Assembly: GCA_024698965.1 (NCBI GenBank)
Contig: JAILQM010000054.1
Span: 1 to 40,046 of the forward strand
DNA: 40,046 nucleotides
Direction of reading: 5' to 3'
From: Eubacterium sp.
GTDB taxonomy: Bacteria; Bacillota; Clostridia; Lachnospirales; Lachnospiraceae
Part shown: positions 1 to 9,051 of the stretch, piece by piece
How positions within the stretch are numbered: position 1 is the stretch's first letter
How the letters are laid out: each line of letters opens with the position of its first letter
Notes under the pieces: model-generated
The model's input: only the letters and a program-made list of their open reading frames with translations
What the model was told of the DNA's origin: nothing
The model's database searches: none
Translations under genes and position numbers: made by a program

Positions 1-162
1 AACATCATCGGCCGCTTCTTTCGCAAGACTTTCAACATACTCATCCGCAAGCACTGCATCCGCTTCCTTTTCCGAGGTCGAAAAACAAACCGCGGCAAAT
101 GCACATGTCACAGTAAACAGCATTCCGCAAAAAAATACGGCTCTCTTTTTATTTTTGATCAT
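1..162 (-). CDS. Exported protein, N-terminal part only
   Basis: The first 54 codons of a gene that continues beyond the left edge. The start is the ATG at 162, with AAGGAG twelve bases upstream. A second ATG four codons earlier touches that ribosome site and is unlikely. The N-terminus is a clear export signal: Lys/Arg-rich (MIKNKKR), then a hydrophobic stretch of about 20 residues ending near FAAVCFS, then an acidic, Ala-rich region. The Cys in the hydrophobic end is not in a convincing lipobox, so secretion or membrane anchoring cannot be separated. No functional domain is visible in this part, and I do not assign a function. Confidence 0.6.
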   Translation of the reverse strand, partial: MIKNKKRAVFFCGMLFTVTCAFAAVCFSTSEKEADAVLADEYVESLAKEAADDV

Positions 163-197
163 TTTGAAAAACATCTCCTTTTCGAAGAAAGGAAATC

Positions 198-212
198 GCA
201 CCGGATCGGTGC
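198..212. repeat. Small dyad upstream of the exported-protein gene
   Basis: Inverted repeat GCACCG-GAT-CGGTGC, 36 bases before the start codon at 162. It could be an operator or a leader hairpin. Nothing else supports a function. Confidence 0.3.
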
Positions 213-238
213 TCAATATACGACATATAAAGACATTA

Positions 239-269
239 CCACGGGCTCTTTTTTAAATCAAGCCCGTGG
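239..269 (-). terminator. Candidate terminator of the fatty acid operon
   Basis: A perfect 9-bp inverted repeat (CCACGGGCT / AGCCCGTGG) with a 13-base loop lies just after the fabZ stop at 288. The tail is T-rich but interrupted, so termination may be moderate rather than strong. Confidence 0.55.
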
Positions 270-287
270 CAAAAAATTTATAAAAAT

Positions 288-713
288 TTATGATATGGCA
301 AAAGAAAGAACCGCTTCCACAGCCTTTTTCCCGTCTACTTTTGCTATGGCCTTTCCAAATCCCACAGGCCCTCTCTTTTCTATTATCGTGCATTCCATCT
401 CAATGACGTCTCCGGGCACAATCTGTTTTCTGAAACGTGCATTCTTAATGCCTCCGAAAAAAGCAACTTTGCCCTTGTTTTCCTCAAGAGTAAGCATGGC
501 AACGGCACCTGTCTGAGCCAAAGCTTCAATAACAAGTACTCCCGGCATTACATGCTGCCCCGGGAAATGCCCCATGAACTGCATTTCGTTTGCAGACACG
601 CATTTTATCCCCTTTGCATACTCTCCCGGCTCGCAGTCCGTAATCTTATCCACAAGAAGAAAAGGATAACGATGCGGAAGGATTTTTTCTATCTCATTTG
701 AATTAAGCTGCAT
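288..713 (-). CDS. fabZ: 3-hydroxyacyl-ACP dehydratase FabZ
   Basis: Dehydrates (3R)-hydroxyacyl-ACP to trans-2-enoyl-ACP in the type II fatty acid cycle, in the cytoplasm. The 141-aa hot-dog protein has the family signature: LPHRYPFLLVD at 12-22, and the catalytic His49 (GHFPG) and Glu63 (VIEALAQ). Length is normal. I chose the ATG at 713 because GAGGAG sits seven bases upstream. A TTG at 728 lies inside that ribosome site and inside fabF. It is the last gene of the eleven-gene operon, four bases after the fabF stop. No FabA or FabM is present here, so unsaturated fatty acid synthesis cannot be inferred from this window. Confidence 0.97.
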   Translation of the reverse strand: MQLNSNEIEKILPHRYPFLLVDKITDCEPGEYAKGIKCVSANEMQFMGHFPGQHVMPGVLVIEALAQTGAVAMLTLEENKGKVAFFGGIKNARFRKQIVPGDVIEMECTIIEKRGPVGFGKAIAKVDGKKAVEAVLSFAIS

Positions 714-717
714 AATA

Positions 718-1956
718 TTACTCCTCAAATCTCTTTATAATTATTGCCGCATTGTGACCGCCGAATCCGAGCGAATTCGACATCGCATAATTTATCTGCA
801 TATTGATTCCTTTATTCGGCACAATATCAAGGTCACACTCCTCATCTTTTTCCTTATAGCCTATTGTAGGCGGAACAAAAGAATTAAGTATTGCCATTAC
901 CGTAATTACAGCCTCAACTCCTCCGCTTGCTCCGAGAAGATGTCCGGTCATAGACTTTGTGGAGCTTACTTTAAGCTCATCCGCATGTCCGTCAAAGACT
1001 TTTCTTATTGCAAGAGTTTCGGTCTTGTCGTTAAGGCTTGTAGATGTGCCGTGAGCGTTTATATAATCAATCTTTGAAGGCTCTGCTTCGGCATCTGAAA
1101 GAGCCTGTTTCATGCATGCCGCAGCTCCCTCCGCAGAAGGATCCGGCGATGTTATATGATAGGCATCGCAGTTTGCTCCGTATCCGGCAAGCTCTCCGTA
1201 GATTTTGGCTCCTCTTTTTTTCGCATGTTCGTATTCTTCAAGAACGAGGATACCTGCGCCCTCACCCATAACAAATCCGCTTCTTTCCTTATCAAAAGGA
1301 ATTGAAGCTCTGAGAGGATCTTCCGATGTGCAAAGGGCATGCATTGACGAAAAACCACCTATTGAAAGCGGAGTAACAGCAGCCTCGGCTCCGCCGCAAA
1401 CCATCACATCTCCGTATCCGTCTTTGATATGGCGATAGGCATCACCTATGGCGTTTGTCGCTCCTGCGCACGCGCTTACAACGCAGCTGCACATTCCCTT
1501 AAGGTTATATTTAATTGCAATATTTCCGGCTGCCATATTGGAAATTGACATCGGGATAAAGAAAGGGGAAACCTTATCATAACCTCTCTCAAGCCCTCTT
1601 TTGTCTTCGCTCTCAATAGTTCCGATTCCGCCGATTCCGCTCGAGATGAGAGTTCCCCATCTGCCCGTATCTGCATTCTCATAGTCCAGTCCCGACATTT
1701 CAATGGCCTCAGATGCCGCCATCATTGCAAATGCGGAATATCTGTCCATTTTTCTGAGTTCTTTTTTCTCTATAACGCTTTCAAAATCCGGATTTTTAAC
1801 CTCTGCGGCAAGCTTTACTTTTCGCTCCGATGCGTCGTAAAGAGATATTTTGTCAATACCGCATCTGCCCGCAGCAACGCTTTCCCATGTTTCTTTTGCA
1901 TTATTTCCTATGGGATTTATTGTTCCGAATCCCGTTATTACCACTCGTCTTTTCAT
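718..1956 (-). CDS. fabF: 3-oxoacyl-ACP synthase II FabF
   Basis: Elongating condensing enzyme that joins malonyl-ACP to an acyl chain. The 412-aa protein shows the KAS II triad: Cys163 in SACAGATNAIG, His in NAHGTSTSLND and His in TGHLLGASG. The N-terminal VVITGFGTINPIG is typical. Its ATG overlaps the fabG stop as TAATG, a pattern that favours translational re-initiation. It is the only elongation KAS in the operon, with FabH as the initiating one. Confidence 0.98.
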   Translation of the reverse strand: MKRRVVITGFGTINPIGNNAKETWESVAAGRCGIDKISLYDASERKVKLAAEVKNPDFESVIEKKELRKMDRYSAFAMMAASEAIEMSGLDYENADTGRWGTLISSGIGGIGTIESEDKRGLERGYDKVSPFFIPMSISNMAAGNIAIKYNLKGMCSCVVSACAGATNAIGDAYRHIKDGYGDVMVCGGAEAAVTPLSIGGFSSMHALCTSEDPLRASIPFDKERSGFVMGEGAGILVLEEYEHAKKRGAKIYGELAGYGANCDAYHITSPDPSAEGAAACMKQALSDAEAEPSKIDYINAHGTSTSLNDKTETLAIRKVFDGHADELKVSSTKSMTGHLLGASGGVEAVITVMAILNSFVPPTIGYKEKDEECDLDIVPNKGINMQINYAMSNSLGFGGHNAAIIIKRFEE

Positions 1957-2699
1957 TATACCGCCATGCCTCCGTCAACACATAAAACCTGACCTGTAAT
2001 ATATCCGCTGCCTTCTTCGGCAAGGAATAAAATCGTATGAGCTATATCTTCCGGCGTGCCCATCCTCTTAGCCGGTATCATTTTCTTCATCTCTTCTTTT
2101 GCGCTGTCTGTCATTGCCGCCGTCATATCCGTTTCAATCATACCCGGTGCAACAGCGTTTACCGAGATATTCTTTGCGGCAAGCTCTTTGGCAAGAGATT
2201 TGGTCATACCTATTACTCCGGCTTTACTTGCGGAATAATTAAGCTGGCCTGCGTTACCTCTTACTCCTACCACACTGCTTAAATTAACTATTCTTCCGTA
2301 GCGTTTTTTAAGCATTATCTTAGATGCCGCCCTCATGCATAAAAACGAGCCCTTAAGATTCGTTTCTATAACATCGTCAAACTCTTCGGTTTTCATGCGA
2401 AGAAGAATGTTGTCCTTTGTTATTCCGGCATTGTTTACAAGGACATCAACCTTGCCGAACTCCTCTACGGCAGTCTCAAAAAGTGCCTTTACATCATCTT
2501 CTTTTGACACATCCGACTTTAAGCAAAGAACCTTTGCCCCGAGCGCTTCGCACTCATCTTTAACAACTTTTGCGGCCTTTTCGCTTGATGCATAGGTAAT
2601 AACAAGATCTGCACCTTCCTTTGCAAACGCGAGAGCCGTAGCCTTACCTATACCTCTTGTGGCGCCGGTAATCATAACGCATCTTCCTTCAAATTTCAT
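1956..2699 (-). CDS. fabG: 3-oxoacyl-ACP reductase FabG
   Basis: NADPH-dependent reduction of 3-oxoacyl-ACP. This 247-aa short-chain dehydrogenase has the Rossmann motif TGATRGIG (11-18), NNAG (89-92) and the active-site set Asn114, Ser141/142, Tyr155 and Lys159 (YSASK). The C-terminal ITGQVLCVDGGM is characteristic. The ATG at 2699 is preferred: the TTG at 2708 lies inside the end of fabD, only three bases after GGAGG. It sits between fabD and fabF. A second SDR of this family at 15584 is more like YmfI and is not part of this operon. Confidence 0.97.
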   Translation of the reverse strand: MKFEGRCVMITGATRGIGKATALAFAKEGADLVITYASSEKAAKVVKDECEALGAKVLCLKSDVSKEDDVKALFETAVEEFGKVDVLVNNAGITKDNILLRMKTEEFDDVIETNLKGSFLCMRAASKIMLKKRYGRIVNLSSVVGVRGNAGQLNYSASKAGVIGMTKSLAKELAAKNISVNAVAPGMIETDMTAAMTDSAKEEMKKMIPAKRMGTPEDIAHTILFLAEEGSGYITGQVLCVDGGMAV

Positions 2700-2700
2700 C

Positions 2701-3636
2701 TTAGCCAAAAACCTCCAAAACCTTTAAAAGCGAATCATTGTTTTCTATGGCATAGGTCTTTATTCCCTTTGCCGTTCTTCTTATAAATCCGGAAAGCACC
2801 TTGCCCGGACCTATTTCTATTACTGTATCTATTCCCATTTTTTCAAGGAGCAAAATCGTATCTTCCATATACACGCTGCTCTTTACCTGCTTTACAAGTA
2901 AAGCGGCCGTGTTTTCATCTGCGTTTTTTTCTCTTGCAACGGTATTGTAAATAACCGGGATTTTTTCCGGCCCGAATTTTATTTTTTTAAACTCTTCCTC
3001 AAGTTTTTTAGCCGCCGGCTCCATAAAAGATGTATGAAAAGGCCCCGAAACGTTAAGATCCATGCATTTTTTTGCTCCCTTTAAAATGCAGAGCTCTTTT
3101 GCCTTTTCAACCGCCTCTTTTTCCCCCGCAATTACCGTCTGTCCGGTAGAATTGTAGTTGGAAATCTCGACTTTTCCCATCTTAGACGCCTCATCCACCG
3201 CCTCTTTTATAGCGGCTCTTTCAAGGCCCAAAACGGCGCTCATTACTGTAGATGTACCCTCTGCGGCCTCCTGCATATATTCTCCTCTTTTGATAAGCAG
3301 ATTTATAAGCTCCTCTTCTCCGAAAACTCCCGAAGCATATAATGCGCTGTACTCTCCCAAAGAAAGCCCCGCGCAAACCTTTGGAACAATTCCGGCATCA
3401 AAAAGCACGTTTGTGATTCCGGCTGCAAACGCTCCCATGGCGGGCTGGGTGTACTTTGTCATTGAAAGCTCTTCTATAGGAGATGAAAACATCAGGTCTT
3501 TTAAAGACATTTTTCCCTCTGCCGCCTTTTCGCATCTGTCCAAGGTGTTTTTAAACACCTCGTTTGCTTCATATAAATCCTTACCCATTCCGGCTGTCTG
3601 CGAACCCTGTCCGGCATATAAAAACGCAAGTTTCAT
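2701..3636 (-). CDS. fabD: Malonyl-CoA:ACP transacylase FabD
   Basis: Transfers the malonyl group from CoA to ACP, supplying the extender unit. The 311-aa protein has the oxyanion motif AGQGSQ at 8-13, the nucleophile Ser92 in GLSLGEYSAL and the catalytic His in SGPFHTSFM. The ATG at 3636 gives the standard N-terminus (MKLAFLYAGQGSQ), with AAGGGA eight bases upstream. The open frame extends 23 codons further into fabK, but that extension is not family-like. Neighbours are fabK upstream (four-base gap) and fabG downstream. Confidence 0.97.
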   Translation of the reverse strand: MKLAFLYAGQGSQTAGMGKDLYEANEVFKNTLDRCEKAAEGKMSLKDLMFSSPIEELSMTKYTQPAMGAFAAGITNVLFDAGIVPKVCAGLSLGEYSALYASGVFGEEELINLLIKRGEYMQEAAEGTSTVMSAVLGLERAAIKEAVDEASKMGKVEISNYNSTGQTVIAGEKEAVEKAKELCILKGAKKCMDLNVSGPFHTSFMEPAAKKLEEEFKKIKFGPEKIPVIYNTVAREKNADENTAALLVKQVKSSVYMEDTILLLEKMGIDTVIEIGPGKVLSGFIRRTAKGIKTYAIENNDSLLKVLEVFG

Positions 3637-3640
3637 AATC

Positions 3641-4567
3641 TTATCCCTTAAGTGCGGCAACCACCTCTGCCGCCTCCTTTTCCATAGTTTCGAATATCTT
3701 ATCAAGCGGTCTTATTTCATTTACAAGTCCGCTGATTTGTCCTGCCATAAGAGAGCCTTCCTTAACGTTTCCGTCAAATACGGCTTTTCTTAAGGATCCG
3801 AGGGTGTATTTTTCAAGTTCCATCTTGTCTGCTCCCTCTTTTTCCTTTTTCACATACTCTCTCGACATCGGATTTTTAAGAACTCTTACAGGAGTTCCGC
3901 CTATTCTTCCGGTTACTATTGTCGAAGAATCTTTAGCCTTTATTACAGCCTCTTTGTAATTTTCGTGGATAGGACACTCGTTTGATGCAAGGAGAACCGT
4001 CCCCACCTGCACTCCGCAGGCTCCCAAAGCATAAGCCGCAGCTATTCCTCTTCCGTCGGCAATTCCGCCGGCTGCAATTACAGGAATATTTACCGCATCA
4101 ACAACCTGAGGCACAAGAGACATTGTTGTTGCTTCTCCGACATGTCCTCCGCTCTCGGTTCCTTCTGCTATAACTCCGTCCGCTCCGCATTTTTCAACCT
4201 TTTTGGCAAGCGCAACATTTGCCACAACAGGGAAAATCTTCATTCCCTTTTCTTTCCACATATCCATATACTTTGTCGGAGTTCCGGCGCCTGTTGCCAC
4301 AATCTTCACTCCGCTTTCGGCCACAAGGCGGGCCATATCGTCGGCCTGTGGATGCATGAGCATAATATTTACCGCAAACGGCTTATCTGTGAGCTTTTTG
4401 CAGATTGCAATGTTTTCCTCGAGGCTCTCAACATTCATTCCTCCGGCACCGATAGTTCCCAGAGCTCCGGCATTTGATACTGCTGCCGCAAACTCGCCCG
4501 TTGCTATATTTGCCATGCCTCCCTGAATGAAAGGATATTTAATTCCCAAAATCTCATTTAAACGCAT
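3641..4567 (-). CDS. fabK: Enoyl-ACP reductase II FabK
   Basis: FMN-dependent final reduction of the elongation cycle, found in many streptococci and clostridia in place of FabI. The 308-aa TIM barrel opens with the 2-nitropropane-dioxygenase-like pattern YPFIQGGMAN. It carries GADGVIAEGTESGGHVGE, PVIAAGGIADGRG and GACGVQVGTVLLASNE, all FMN and phosphate loops of the family. AGGAGG is at the end of fabH, nine bases before its ATG. As the only enoyl reductase in the operon it predicts weak triclosan sensitivity, which is an inference from the family. Confidence 0.97.
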   Translation of the reverse strand: MRLNEILGIKYPFIQGGMANIATGEFAAAVSNAGALGTIGAGGMNVESLEENIAICKKLTDKPFAVNIMLMHPQADDMARLVAESGVKIVATGAGTPTKYMDMWKEKGMKIFPVVANVALAKKVEKCGADGVIAEGTESGGHVGEATTMSLVPQVVDAVNIPVIAAGGIADGRGIAAAYALGACGVQVGTVLLASNECPIHENYKEAVIKAKDSSTIVTGRIGGTPVRVLKNPMSREYVKKEKEGADKMELEKYTLGSLRKAVFDGNVKEGSLMAGQISGLVNEIRPLDKIFETMEKEAAEVVAALKG

Positions 4568-4579
4568 TGCTTTTTCCTC

Positions 4580-5512
4580 CTATAATTCCATGAGGCAGCT
4601 TCCCCAGGTAAGTCCGCCTCCAAAACCGACTGCTATTATCTTCATTCCTTCCTTAACAAGCTTTTGTTCAAAGAGCTCGTCAAGCGCAATAGGTATGCTT
4701 GCTCCCGATGTATTTCCGTACTTTTGCAGATTCATAAACATCTTTTCTTTCGGAAGATGCATCCTTCTTTGTACATGTGATATTATCCTTGCATTTGCCT
4801 GATGACACACAAACATGTCAATATCATCCTCCGACATATTTGCCTTTTCCAAAATCCTCTTTATACCCTTTTCTATGGCTCCCGTTGCAAAGCGGAATAC
4901 TTCTGCGCCGTTCATATGCACATAAGACTCTTCCTCATTTACTCCGCCCACAAAAAGCGCCTCTTTATTTCCCGTTGCACCCATGAGCGAATAAAATATA
5001 CCGTTCTTTTCTTTTTTAACAACCGCAGCTCCCGCTCCGTCTCCGAAAAGCACACAGGTCGATCTGTCCGTAAAATCAAGAATCTTTGAAAGCCTCTCAC
5101 ATCCGATGATGAGTGCATTTTCGCCCTCATCAAGCATTCTGTCACAAACTCCCAAAGCATAAATAAACCCGCTGCAGGCTGCATTAATATCAAATACCGG
5201 AATATCTTCCCTAAGCGAAAGCTCTCTTTGCACCATGCAAGCCACAGAAGGAGTCGCATAGTCTCCCGATACCGTAGCCACAATACAAAGCGAAATATCG
5301 TCATATGAAATCTTTGCCCCCTCAAGCGCCTTTTTCGCTGCTTTAGTTGCCATCTCATATGTCTTTTCGCCGTCGGCATGATATCTTGTGACAATGCCCG
5401 TCCTTGACCTTATCCACTCATCACTCGTATCCACGAACCGTTTCATGTCATCGTTCGTAATGCATTTTTCCGGAATATATCTGCCGGTTGAAACTATCCT
5501 TAATCCGCTCAT
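4580..5512 (-). CDS. fabH: 3-oxoacyl-ACP synthase III FabH
   Basis: Starts fatty acid synthesis by condensing an acyl-CoA primer with malonyl-ACP. The 310-aa protein has the complete triad: Cys113 in INAACSGFIYAL, His in VCHQANARI and Asn in YGNTSGASIPIAL. Its ATG overlaps the accA stop (TAATG), linking carboxylase and synthase translation. Whether it prefers straight or branched primers cannot be read from the sequence here. Confidence 0.97.
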   Translation of the reverse strand: MSGLRIVSTGRYIPEKCITNDDMKRFVDTSDEWIRSRTGIVTRYHADGEKTYEMATKAAKKALEGAKISYDDISLCIVATVSGDYATPSVACMVQRELSLREDIPVFDINAACSGFIYALGVCDRMLDEGENALIIGCERLSKILDFTDRSTCVLFGDGAGAAVVKKEKNGIFYSLMGATGNKEALFVGGVNEEESYVHMNGAEVFRFATGAIEKGIKRILEKANMSEDDIDMFVCHQANARIISHVQRRMHLPKEKMFMNLQKYGNTSGASIPIALDELFEQKLVKEGMKIIAVGFGGGLTWGSCLMEL

Positions 5513-6315
5513 TATAAATCCCTTTTAATGTTTCTTATCTTTTCATATCTTTTTTCTTTAAGTTCCTCGCCCGAAAGCCCCATAAGAGCCGGAAGAGTTT
5601 CCCTAAGCTTTTCTCTTACAGCCTCATAGGCGGCTTTGGGGTTTTTCTGAAGTCCTCCCTCAGGCTCCGGCAAAACCCCGTCTACAAGCCCATAAGAATA
5701 TAAGTCGCCGGCGGTCATTTTCATCATCTCACACGCCACTTCTTTCTTTGACGCATCCTTCCATAAAATACTCGCAAAGCCTTCCGGCGATAAAATCGAA
5801 TAAACGGAGTTTTCAAACATATAAACCTTATCCGATGCGGCGATTGCAAGCGCTCCACCGCTGTTGCCCTCTCCGGTAATAAAGGTTATTACCGGAACTT
5901 TAAGCATACTCATAAGCAAAAGGTTTTCCGCTATTGCAACGCTTTGCCCGTTTTCCTCCGCTTCTTTTCCCGGATATGCTCCCGGGGTGTCTACAAAAGT
6001 TATTACCGGTCTTTTGTATTTTTCCGAAAGTTTCATAAGTCTGTGAGACTTTCTGTAGCCTTCAGGAGACGGCATTCCAAAGTTATACTCCAGGTTTTCT
6101 TCAAGATTGTTTCCTTTTCTGTGCCCTATCACGGTAACCGGCACACCTTCAAACAGTCCTATTCCGCATAAAAGGCTCTTATCCTCTTTCCCGAGTCTGT
6201 CTCCTTTAAGCTCTGTAAAATCCGTAAATAGATGCTCTATATAATCATCTGTTTTAGGCCTTTTTATATCTCTTGCAATATTTACTTTTTCATACGCGCT
6301 AAGCAATTTTGACAT
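5512..6315 (-). CDS. accA: Acetyl-CoA carboxylase carboxyltransferase alpha subunit AccA
   Basis: Alpha half of the carboxyltransferase that makes malonyl-CoA. The product is 267 aa from the ATG at 6315, which gives the family start (SAYEKVNIARDIKRP). An in-frame ATG eight codons upstream lies within accD. Crotonase-fold motifs are evident: GHRKGN, FVDTPGAYPG and the oxyanion region GEGNSGGALAIA. It follows accD with a one-base gap and overlaps fabH. The short form without the long E. coli N-terminal extension is usual for Firmicutes. Confidence 0.95.
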   Translation of the reverse strand: MSKLLSAYEKVNIARDIKRPKTDDYIEHLFTDFTELKGDRLGKEDKSLLCGIGLFEGVPVTVIGHRKGNNLEENLEYNFGMPSPEGYRKSHRLMKLSEKYKRPVITFVDTPGAYPGKEAEENGQSVAIAENLLLMSMLKVPVITFITGEGNSGGALAIAASDKVYMFENSVYSILSPEGFASILWKDASKKEVACEMMKMTAGDLYSYGLVDGVLPEPEGGLQKNPKAAYEAVREKLRETLPALMGLSGEELKEKRYEKIRNIKRDL

Positions 6316-6316
6316 A

Positions 6317-7177
6317 TTATCCGATTTCCTTATGAACATTAAGAAGCTTTCTCAAAACCTCTCTTTGATCATCCCTCTCTGTAATGTCGTCCACAAATCC
6401 GTGTTCTTCCTGAAAAGCCGCCCTCTGAAATCCTTTCGGGAGCTTTTCTCCTATGGTCTGCTCTATAACTCTCGGTCCGGCAAATCCTATAAGCGCCGAC
6501 GGTTCGGCAAAAATATAATCTCCGAGCGATGCAAAGCTTGCGCTTACGCCTCCGGTTGTCGGATGAGTAAGGAAGGTAATACAAAGGCCGTTTGCTTCTC
6601 TTAGTCTTCCCATAGCCCCTGATGTTTTTGCCATCTGCATTAAAGAAAACATTCCTTCCTGCATCCTTGCTCCGCCGCTCGCCGCGTACAAAATAAGCGG
6701 ACATTTTTCTTCTATGGCATCTTCTGTAATTCTGGTAATTTTTTCTCCTGCCACTATACCCATGCTCGCCATCATAAAAGACGTATCCATTATCGCAATA
6801 AGTACCTTTCTTCCGAAAATCTCTCCGCTTCCGGTAATAACTCCGTCTTTTGCTTTGCATGAGCCTTCCGCCTTTTCAAGCTTTGCGCCGTATCCCTTAA
6901 AGTCCAAAGGATTGTCGGTTTCCAAATCCTTGTATCTTTCGATAAATGTGCCCTTATCAAGTATCATGTCGATTCTTTCTTTATAAGGCATCGGCATATA
7001 ATATCCGCAGTGCGGGCAGATGTAATTTCTCTTTTTCCATGAACTTCTTGCGAAGGTGTTCTTACATTTTTTGCAGGTAAGCACATTGCCGTCGTTATAT
7101 AAAATCGCCGGTCTTGCCTTACGTATTTTTTTAAAGGATAAAAAGGTTCTGTTCCTTTTCTCAAAATAATTCTGCAT
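6317..7177 (-). CDS. accD: Acetyl-CoA carboxylase carboxyltransferase beta subunit AccD
   Basis: Beta half of the carboxyltransferase. The 286-aa protein has the N-terminal zinc ribbon, Cys35, Cys38, Cys54 and Cys57 (CKKC and CPHC). The crotonase domain follows, with ASGGARMQEG and FLTHPTTGGVSASFA. AAGGA lies nine bases before the ATG. Its start codon directly abuts the accC stop (TAAATG). In some bacteria the zinc domain binds mRNA and feeds back on translation. That possibility is family knowledge and not shown here. Confidence 0.97.
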   Translation of the reverse strand: MQNYFEKRNRTFLSFKKIRKARPAILYNDGNVLTCKKCKNTFARSSWKKRNYICPHCGYYMPMPYKERIDMILDKGTFIERYKDLETDNPLDFKGYGAKLEKAEGSCKAKDGVITGSGEIFGRKVLIAIMDTSFMMASMGIVAGEKITRITEDAIEEKCPLILYAASGGARMQEGMFSLMQMAKTSGAMGRLREANGLCITFLTHPTTGGVSASFASLGDYIFAEPSALIGFAGPRVIEQTIGEKLPKGFQRAAFQEEHGFVDDITERDDQREVLRKLLNVHKEIG

Positions 7178-8593
7178 TTATCCCGCTTCCTTTTCCAAAC
7201 TCTTTTCCGCTTCTTCTGCAGCTTTTCTTCCGGCCAGGTTCCACTCAAGGAGTCCTTTTGTGTTCTTTTCCATAAACGAGGTGTCGTAGCTTCCTTTGAT
7301 AAACTCCGGATTAAATGTAAGAAGGAATAAAAACTCGATATTCGTATCCACACCTTCAACCATCATCTCTTCAAGAGCCGCTCTCATCCTTTTTATTGCC
7401 TCAAGCCTTTTCGGTGCGTAAGCAATGATTTTCGCCACAAGCGAATCATAATAAGGGCTTACCGTATAACCCTGATAAAGCATTGTCTCAACTCTTATGC
7501 CGATTCCGTCCGGCAGATGAAGGTATTTTATCTCTCCGGGTGACGGTGAAAAGTTGTTGAACGGATTTTCCGCATTTATACGAAACTCAATAGCATGTCC
7601 CGTCTTTTTTACATCTTCCTGTTTATATGAAAGCGCAAGCCCTTCGGCTATTCTAATCTGCTCTTTTACAATGTCGACTCCGGTAATTGCCTCTGTCACG
7701 GGATGCTCAACCTGAATTCGGGTATTCATTTCAATAAAATAAAAGTTTTCTTTGTCGTCCACGACAAATTCAACTGTACCCGCACTGTAATATCCTGCCG
7801 CCTTTGCTGCTCGCAAAGCCGCTTTTGCCATCTTTTTTCTTGTCTTTTCGGAAATAAACTTGGAGGGACTCTCTTCCACCATCTTCTGGTTTCTTCTTTG
7901 AATTGAGCAGTCTCTGTCGCCGAGTTCTATAACGTTGCCCATCTTATCTCCAAGTATCTGAAATTCTATGTGATGGGGATTTATAATGAGTTTTTCCATA
8001 TACATATCCCCGTTGCCGCAAGTAGAAAGGGCCTCGGCTCTTGCCTCGTCAAAGGCATTTTCTATTTCGTTTTCGGAATAAGCTCTCCTCATTCCTCTTC
8101 CGCCTCCGCCTCCGGAAGCTTTAATAAGTACAGGATATCCGATTTTTTTGGCAATCTTTGCCGCCTCTTTGGCATCCTTTATAAGTCCGTCCGATCCCGG
8201 GACCGTCGGAACCTTGTTTTTTTTCATCAGGTCTCTTGCGCTCTGCTTATCACCGAGCATTTCTATAAGCTCCGCCGACGGACCTATGAAAACAAGCCCG
8301 TTTTCTTCGCATTTTCTTGCAAACTCTGCATTCTCCGATAAGAAACCGTATCCCGGATGGATTGCGTCACATCCGTTTTTTAACGCGGTCTCTATTATTG
8401 TATCCATGCGAAGATAGCTGTCTTTCGGCAGTGGCGATCCGATGCATACCGCATACTGCGCAAGCTGTACCGGTAAAGAATCGGCATCGGCGCTCGAATA
8501 CACAAGAAGAGTTTCAATATCGAGCACTCTGCAACATCTTATGATTCTAAGAGCGATTTCACCTCTGTTTGCAATCAAAATTCTCTTTATCAT
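7178..8593 (-). CDS. accC: Biotin carboxylase AccC
   Basis: ATP-dependent carboxylation of biotin on the AccB carrier. The 471-aa ATP-grasp protein begins with the canonical MIKRILIANRGEIALRI. It contains the ATP-binding Gly loop KASGGGGGRGMR, the EFQILGD region and the signature FIEMNTRIQVEHPVTE with the catalytic Glu/Arg residues. It overlaps the accB stop by one base (TAATG). The C-terminus runs about 20 residues beyond the usual ~450, with a charged AEEAEKSLEKEAG tail. Confidence 0.98.
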   Translation of the reverse strand: MIKRILIANRGEIALRIIRCCRVLDIETLLVYSSADADSLPVQLAQYAVCIGSPLPKDSYLRMDTIIETALKNGCDAIHPGYGFLSENAEFARKCEENGLVFIGPSAELIEMLGDKQSARDLMKKNKVPTVPGSDGLIKDAKEAAKIAKKIGYPVLIKASGGGGGRGMRRAYSENEIENAFDEARAEALSTCGNGDMYMEKLIINPHHIEFQILGDKMGNVIELGDRDCSIQRRNQKMVEESPSKFISEKTRKKMAKAALRAAKAAGYYSAGTVEFVVDDKENFYFIEMNTRIQVEHPVTEAITGVDIVKEQIRIAEGLALSYKQEDVKKTGHAIEFRINAENPFNNFSPSPGEIKYLHLPDGIGIRVETMLYQGYTVSPYYDSLVAKIIAYAPKRLEAIKRMRAALEEMMVEGVDTNIEFLFLLTFNPEFIKGSYDTSFMEKNTKGLLEWNLAGRKAAEEAEKSLEKEAG

Positions 8594-9045
8594 TATGCAT
8601 CTTCCTTTATCACAAAAAGCGTTTGATCAAATGCAACAAAGTCAGCATTTTCCACAAGTATCTCTTCTACAATACCGTCTGCGGGAGAAACAATTTCATT
8701 CATTATTTTCATTGCCTCTATAAGCCCTAAAGTATCTCCCTTTTTAACTCTTTTGCCCACAGAAACATACGCATCCTTTCCGGGTGAAGGTGAAGAATAA
8801 AATGTACCGACCAAAGGTGCCTTAACTTCTCTGCCATCCGGTTTTATCTCTTCAGCAGGGGATGCGGTTTCCAAAACCTCTGCCTTTTGTGGTATCGCTT
8901 TTTCAAAAGCTTCTTTTACATATGTTTTGGCAGTTTCTTTTTCAACTGCCAGTCTGAAAGCATCAGTCTCAAGTTCAAGGCTCTTTAAAGAACCCTTCTC
9001 GAACCTTTCTATAAGGTCCTCAATATCTTTTAAACTAATATCCAT
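8593..9045 (-). CDS. accB: Biotin carboxyl carrier protein AccB
   Basis: Carries carboxybiotin between AccC and the AccA/AccD transferase. The 150-aa protein has a short N-terminal helix region and a linker (about 45-72). A biotinyl domain follows, with Lys113 in the invariant EAMKIMNE. The thumb found in E. coli-type BCCP fits FYSSPSPGKDAYVSVG. The ribosome site is poor (AAAGAG abuts the ATG) and the acpP stop is only six bases upstream. Expression probably relies on coupling to acpP. Confidence 0.97.
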   Translation of the reverse strand: MDISLKDIEDLIERFEKGSLKSLELETDAFRLAVEKETAKTYVKEAFEKAIPQKAEVLETASPAEEIKPDGREVKAPLVGTFYSSPSPGKDAYVSVGKRVKKGDTLGLIEAMKIMNEIVSPADGIVEEILVENADFVAFDQTLFVIKEDA

Positions 9046-9051
9046 CTCTTT

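Noticed and set aside
3158-3793. 211-residue plus-strand frame over fabD and fabK
   Set aside because: Shadow frame. It crosses two well-supported genes and has no recognisable protein features.
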